Positions 1 through 64,000 of a stretch of 64,000 bases of DNA are shown here, piece by piece. The position numbers and the translations under genes were made by a program. The notes under the pieces are model-generated. The model made no database searches and was not told the origin of the DNA. It saw only the letters and a list, made by a program, of their open reading frames with translations. This DNA comes from Lycorma delicatula. Its lineage: Eukaryota > Arthropoda > Insecta > Hemiptera > Fulgoridae. Position 1 is the first letter of the stretch. The number at the start of each line of letters is the position of its first letter. The DNA is taken from assembly GCF_047948215.1 (NCBI RefSeq), contig NC_134456.1, positions 79,288,515 through 79,352,514 of the forward strand. The letters run 5' to 3'.

Positions 1-430
1 GCTTTAAAGCTGACCTCCACAGGTTTGGCATTGAGAGCACGGATGCCTGTCCTGTGTGCGGAGACGAGGAAACACCATGTATTCTTCTAGTGTCCTTGAT
101 ATGCAGACACTTAAGCAGAGTTATTAACTAATCTCATCCGAGAGAACATGTTCCAACCTGAGGAATTGCAAGACAGCTTTCTGAGTACGGAGGATTCGTG
201 GAGAGCCATAGCAAGATTTGCAAAGGTAGCGATGGAAGATCTCAGGGCGTGGGAAGAGACTTGTACAAGAAGGAGATGCTGGAAGGTGTGGGGTGGACAG
301 GTCTGCAGATGGGGAATCCCTGCGAATGTGCGGGGGTCACCTTGGTGTAGTGAGGTCGTGAACTCTCCGCTCCCCTGTGCCTGATAGTGCTGCCCTCCCC
401 CTCCGTAACATGCCTGATTGCAGTTGAGGT
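1..430 (+). mobile_element. R1-type LINE, C-terminal fragment of the reverse transcriptase ORF
   Basis: Frame-shifted reading shows the CCHC-like finger typical of R1-clade LINEs, with FGI-STDACPVCGDEET followed in another frame by HVFF-CP-YADT, then ENMFQPEELQDSFLSTEDSW and RAIARFAKVAMEDLRAWEE. Stops replace the Cys/Glu neighbours, so it is a pseudogene. It is cut by the window start. The following GC-richer, GT-repeat rich DNA may be its 3' UTR. Confidence 0.75.
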
Positions 431-1927
431 AAGTTATGTTGTGTGTAACGGTGGGTGCGTGTAATTGAGTGTGGTCAGTGTGTGTGTGTGGTAGCAAGTA
501 TTCTTGCAGTGTGTGCCAGTTGTGCACATTGTGAGTTTGTGCGATGCAATATGTTCTGAATGGGGTGCTGTATATGTTGTGTGTGTGTGTGTGTGCAGTG
601 AGTGCGTGTGCATGGTAGTAAGTCTGCATGATGTCTGTACCAGTCTGTGCTAGTATGTGTGTTCTTGAGTTCGTTGTCCTGAAGTTGGTGCTACATTTGT
701 TCTGATGAGTGCATGACAGTTGGTTGGTGTTCTCTTGATGACTGAATGAGTACAAGGGTGTTATCCCCTTCCTGAAGTAATGCTTTATTAGCGGTTTACA
801 GGAAGGGGCGGGTTGCCAAGGAGAGGTGTAGTCTGTAGTATACATACGCACTTAATAAAATCTTCCAGAACCTGCTAGTGAGCCCGACACTGCTTCGGTG
901 CCCATAAATGGGGTTCCTCCACCTCTGATTTAGACTTGTAGTAATAAGATGACCTTTATTAGGTAGTAAGAAGCCCAACCTTCATACCCAGGGTTGGGCT
1001 CTGTGCTGCCCACCAGGTTGTGTCATGTTTCAACTTAATGTTTTATATGGTGGTCTCTACCTCATGCTTCTACAGATCAGACCTGGACACTACATTGGTT
1101 AGCAGATGAATCTAGGCTTGGTCCAGGACCCTATGGTCAATAACATGGAGAAGTTAAGCCTTGGGTATTGAGTTGGGTGACTTCAGATGGATTTGGGCAT
1201 GTCAGTAGTCTCCAGTAAGCCCCGAGCTAGATCTAAATGGGCATTCATACACTACCGGAAATACGCTTGCTAAATAGCACTGAATCTTGTTTCATGATCA
1301 TGAGGGACGTGTAGATAACTGGAGGATTGGCTGTTGTTCCATCAACCATTTTGTATTGACTGAGGTTGAGCATTGTACTCTAAGTTAGGCATGCAATTGC
1401 AGTTTGTTAGTCAGGATGAATCTAGTGGCACATGATATAATATAGTGAACCCATTGAGTTAGGTACATTCTTTGTCATTTGTCTGTTGTAGAATGCAAGA
1501 AAGCAAGCTAATCTTACATTCTTGTATGCCATGGTACTAGTTACCAAATGCACCCATCAGCATTCTGGACTTAAAACAGTCACAGATTCATGTTGTGCCT
1601 TCCTTAATTTAGTGTAGCATTTGGTTTCACTGAGTGCAACAGATCTTTGTTGGAGTGAAGCCTATCGTGATACAGATAGCTAGTTATGGATGATTCATTG
1701 TATGAGGCAAACTGCTTCTCACAACCACACAACATCTGCGATGTGTGTGTGGGAGCCCAGATATGGCTTGTTGATGGCATGATACAGAAGCATTTTCTTA
1801 AAAAGGTTAATAAAAAATTTGTCAAATAAGATTGTAAAAAATTGATATTTTTCTTTAAAAAAATGATCTTATTACATATTTTGGATAAAATTTATAAACT
1901 TATCAGTTACCTTGTAATTTGAAGGTG
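431..1927. other. Non-coding upstream stretch with GT microsatellites and raised GC
   Basis: I see no gene. Short GT runs occur at about 479-492 and 579-593. An inverted repeat reading AGCCCAACC ... GGTTGGGCT lies at about 973-999. It could include the 3' UTR of the LINE at 1-430, with unmasked repeat material after it. No exon resembling the WDR7 N-terminus was found. Confidence 0.4.
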
Positions 1928-3040
1928 TGAGGTATGACAATAAAGTTCATAGATTAATGTTGTAAAAACATTTAATGAAAAAGTAATATAATTACACATT
2001 GTACTTTTAAAAGTGCTTACCCTGAGCTGTAATGCACTTCTCCATTCACCTTTTTCAGCCTTTGCAAAATTGTTTCTCCATTACCGCTAATAGTGTCTCT
2101 GACGTTGACTCTTTAATGGCCTTCAGAGTCTGAAAATTGGTGCCTTTAAATTTTTCTTTAATTTTTGGAAATTAAAAAAAAATCACAAGGTGACAAAATC
2201 TGGTGAATATAAGGAAATAGTGGGGTGTTCAAAGACCTTGATGGCCATTTAGGGTAAAAACTGCCTCATAGTGATGGCTGTGTGAAGGGGTGCATTGTCA
2301 TAGTGAAACACCCGTGATTGATCTTGCCATAAAGCAGGTCCTTTTCTGCAAACACTTTCACGCATATATTTCATTACTTCCAGGTAGTAAGCAGAATTAA
2401 CCACCTGACTCTGGGAACCTGTTCTTGGAGCACAATTCAATGTAAGTCAAAAAAACCATCAGCATTGCCTTGATTTTTTTGTTCACCTGACATTTTTTGA
2501 AACAATTTTCGTACAATGCTTTGATATGAAGCACATGGTTTCTTAGTTGATTCCAGTGACCTTAACAACATCTCTGAATGTGAGGCAATTGTTTAAGTTG
2601 ATGGCTTGTTTAATTCTTTACACAGAATTATTATTTCAAACAGTGGAGGAGCGCCTCGAATGTTCATTGTCCTCTTTTGAGGTTCTCCCCTCTCTGAACC
2701 TCGCTACCCACTTGAAGAATGAACTTCTTTTCACAAGAGAGTCCTTATAAATAGGCTTCATCATTCCAAGAATTTTTGAGTTCATTTTTTTTCTTTTACA
2801 ACAAGGAATTTCATCACAACTCACTGCTCTTCAAAATCATAGTTAATTCTCATTGTCGCAAAACCACACATTTACAAAATCAGAGCATTTACAAAAACAC
2901 TCAACACAATGATGTTGAGAGAACTGAAAAAAATTCTATGACTGAGTGAAATGTTAACATCACTGAGCCATTCCCAACCTCCCAGTGTTGCCATTGCACT
3001 CACAATAAAATATGTCTGTGAACTTTATTGTCATACCTCA
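1928..3040 (-). mobile_element. Mariner element, internally deleted, transposase pseudogene on minus strand
   Basis: The terminal inverted repeats begin TGAGGTATGACAATAAAGTT at 1928 and end with its complement at 3040, followed by TA at 3041-3042. The left flank is TG, presumably a mutated TA. The minus-strand remnants encode the HTH linker end (RFREGRTS.EDNEHSRRSST, about 2636-2740) and a catalytic piece with VNSAYYLEVMKYMRE, then HYDNAPLHTA and RQFLP (2249-2440). Length is about 1.1 kb with many stops, so it is dead. Confidence 0.9.
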
Positions 3041-3433
3041 TACCATCAGTATACTTGGAAAAACTCAGGAAGTGGCATCATGCAAAGTAAGAGATGTTAA
3101 GTTAAAATGAGACTGGTTGATACCTATAAAACATGTAATTATGAACAGTTTTGTATAAATATCATGTACTTGTATGTAAAAAATACAGCTGACTGTTTTA
3201 GTGATTTGAATCTGATAAAAGTAGGCTATCACTTGAAAGTATTGGAGGCTTAAATTATAACATTAATTTTTGATGGAAAAACAGTTTACATAAAAACTAT
3301 GAGAGTACATGTATAGATATATTTTAATATATCTTGCTTATAACTGCCATTTATTCTTTTTATAGTTTTAAATTTAATTTAGATTTTTTACTTCTTGTTT
3401 GGGTGTGTTTTCACTTAAGTAACTTTAGTTTAA

Positions 3434-63823
<60,390 letters not shown>

Positions 63824-63902
63824 GTAGTCTTTCTTTGTATGATATCAGTAATAATTTCCTGCAAGTATTTTTTTTAAATTTGTTATTCATAATGCATTAT
63901 TA

Positions 63903-64000
63903 CGAGGGTTATTTTTTTTTCAAGGTCCGATCAGTCGCGAAATAAAAACCTGCATAAAAATCAGATGAACTTTTGCGCATATGTGTTGCACAGTGTGTGC
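63903..64000. mobile_element. Mariner-like element, left end only (window edge)
   Basis: TA at 63901-63902 is followed by CGAGGGTTATTTTTTTTTCA, then AGGTCCGATCAGTCGCG. This looks like the terminal repeat of insect mariner elements. The rest lies beyond the window, so coding content and strand are unknown. Confidence 0.6.

Noticed and set aside
111..851. 246-codon open frame on the minus strand
   Set aside because: It is antisense to LINE and GT-repeat DNA and yields His/Thr-rich low-complexity protein, so it is a composition artefact.

Overview
This is an AT-rich invertebrate nuclear window. Insect transposon families, tRNA-derived SINEs and spliceosomal introns with GT..AG borders point to an insect. 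A hemipteran is plausible but unproven. No bacterial operon, rRNA, true tRNA gene or CRISPR array is present. The one host gene I can support is a plus-strand WD40-repeat gene, WDR7 (Rabconnectin-3 beta, Rbcn-3B). It spans nearly the whole window as 12 short exons, from 3461-3567 to 63651-63823. All splice phases agree, giving 1779 nt or 593 uninterrupted codons. The gene is open at both ends: the first ~50 residues and the whole C-terminal half of the family are missing, presumably outside the window.

The rest is intron and upstream DNA filled with transposon relics of different ages. Positions 1-430 hold the 3' end of an R1-type LINE. Tc1/mariner relatives of many lineages lie at 1928-3040, 9273-10577, 11316-12548, 13961-15057, 40413-41699, 48927-49780, 49996-52362, 52690-53345 and 62150-62660, with one cut by the window edge at 63903. 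A Tigger/pogo element fills 55400-57898. A decayed Helitron lies on the minus strand at 44480-46700. Jockey-like LINE 3' ends are at 42835-43817 and 47630-48300. Two tRNA-derived SINE families occur at 15660, 22660, 22884 (first family) and at 16111, 58460 (second family).

The 23.4-kb intron between exons 5 and 6 holds the most informative structure. A PIF/Harbinger transposon (32128-37498, TAA target duplication) has its transposase on the minus strand. A MADF-type accessory gene lies on the plus strand inside the transposase intron. The accessory gene is split by a LINE insertion (33106-36407) flanked by an exact 11-bp target-site duplication. Removing the LINE restores the MADF reading frame. 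The LINE has two copies of its 3' terminus about 550 bp apart, which suggests 3' transduction.

Smaller structural signals include a CAG-CAG tandem acceptor at exon 6, a 180-bp duplication (58776/60003), an 85-bp duplication (61390/62678), several perfect hairpins, and two GC-richer blocks of unknown origin (about 7960-8500 and 17575-17830). I found no convincing new gene system. The value of the window is the reconstructed WDR7 gene model and the dated order of nested insertions.
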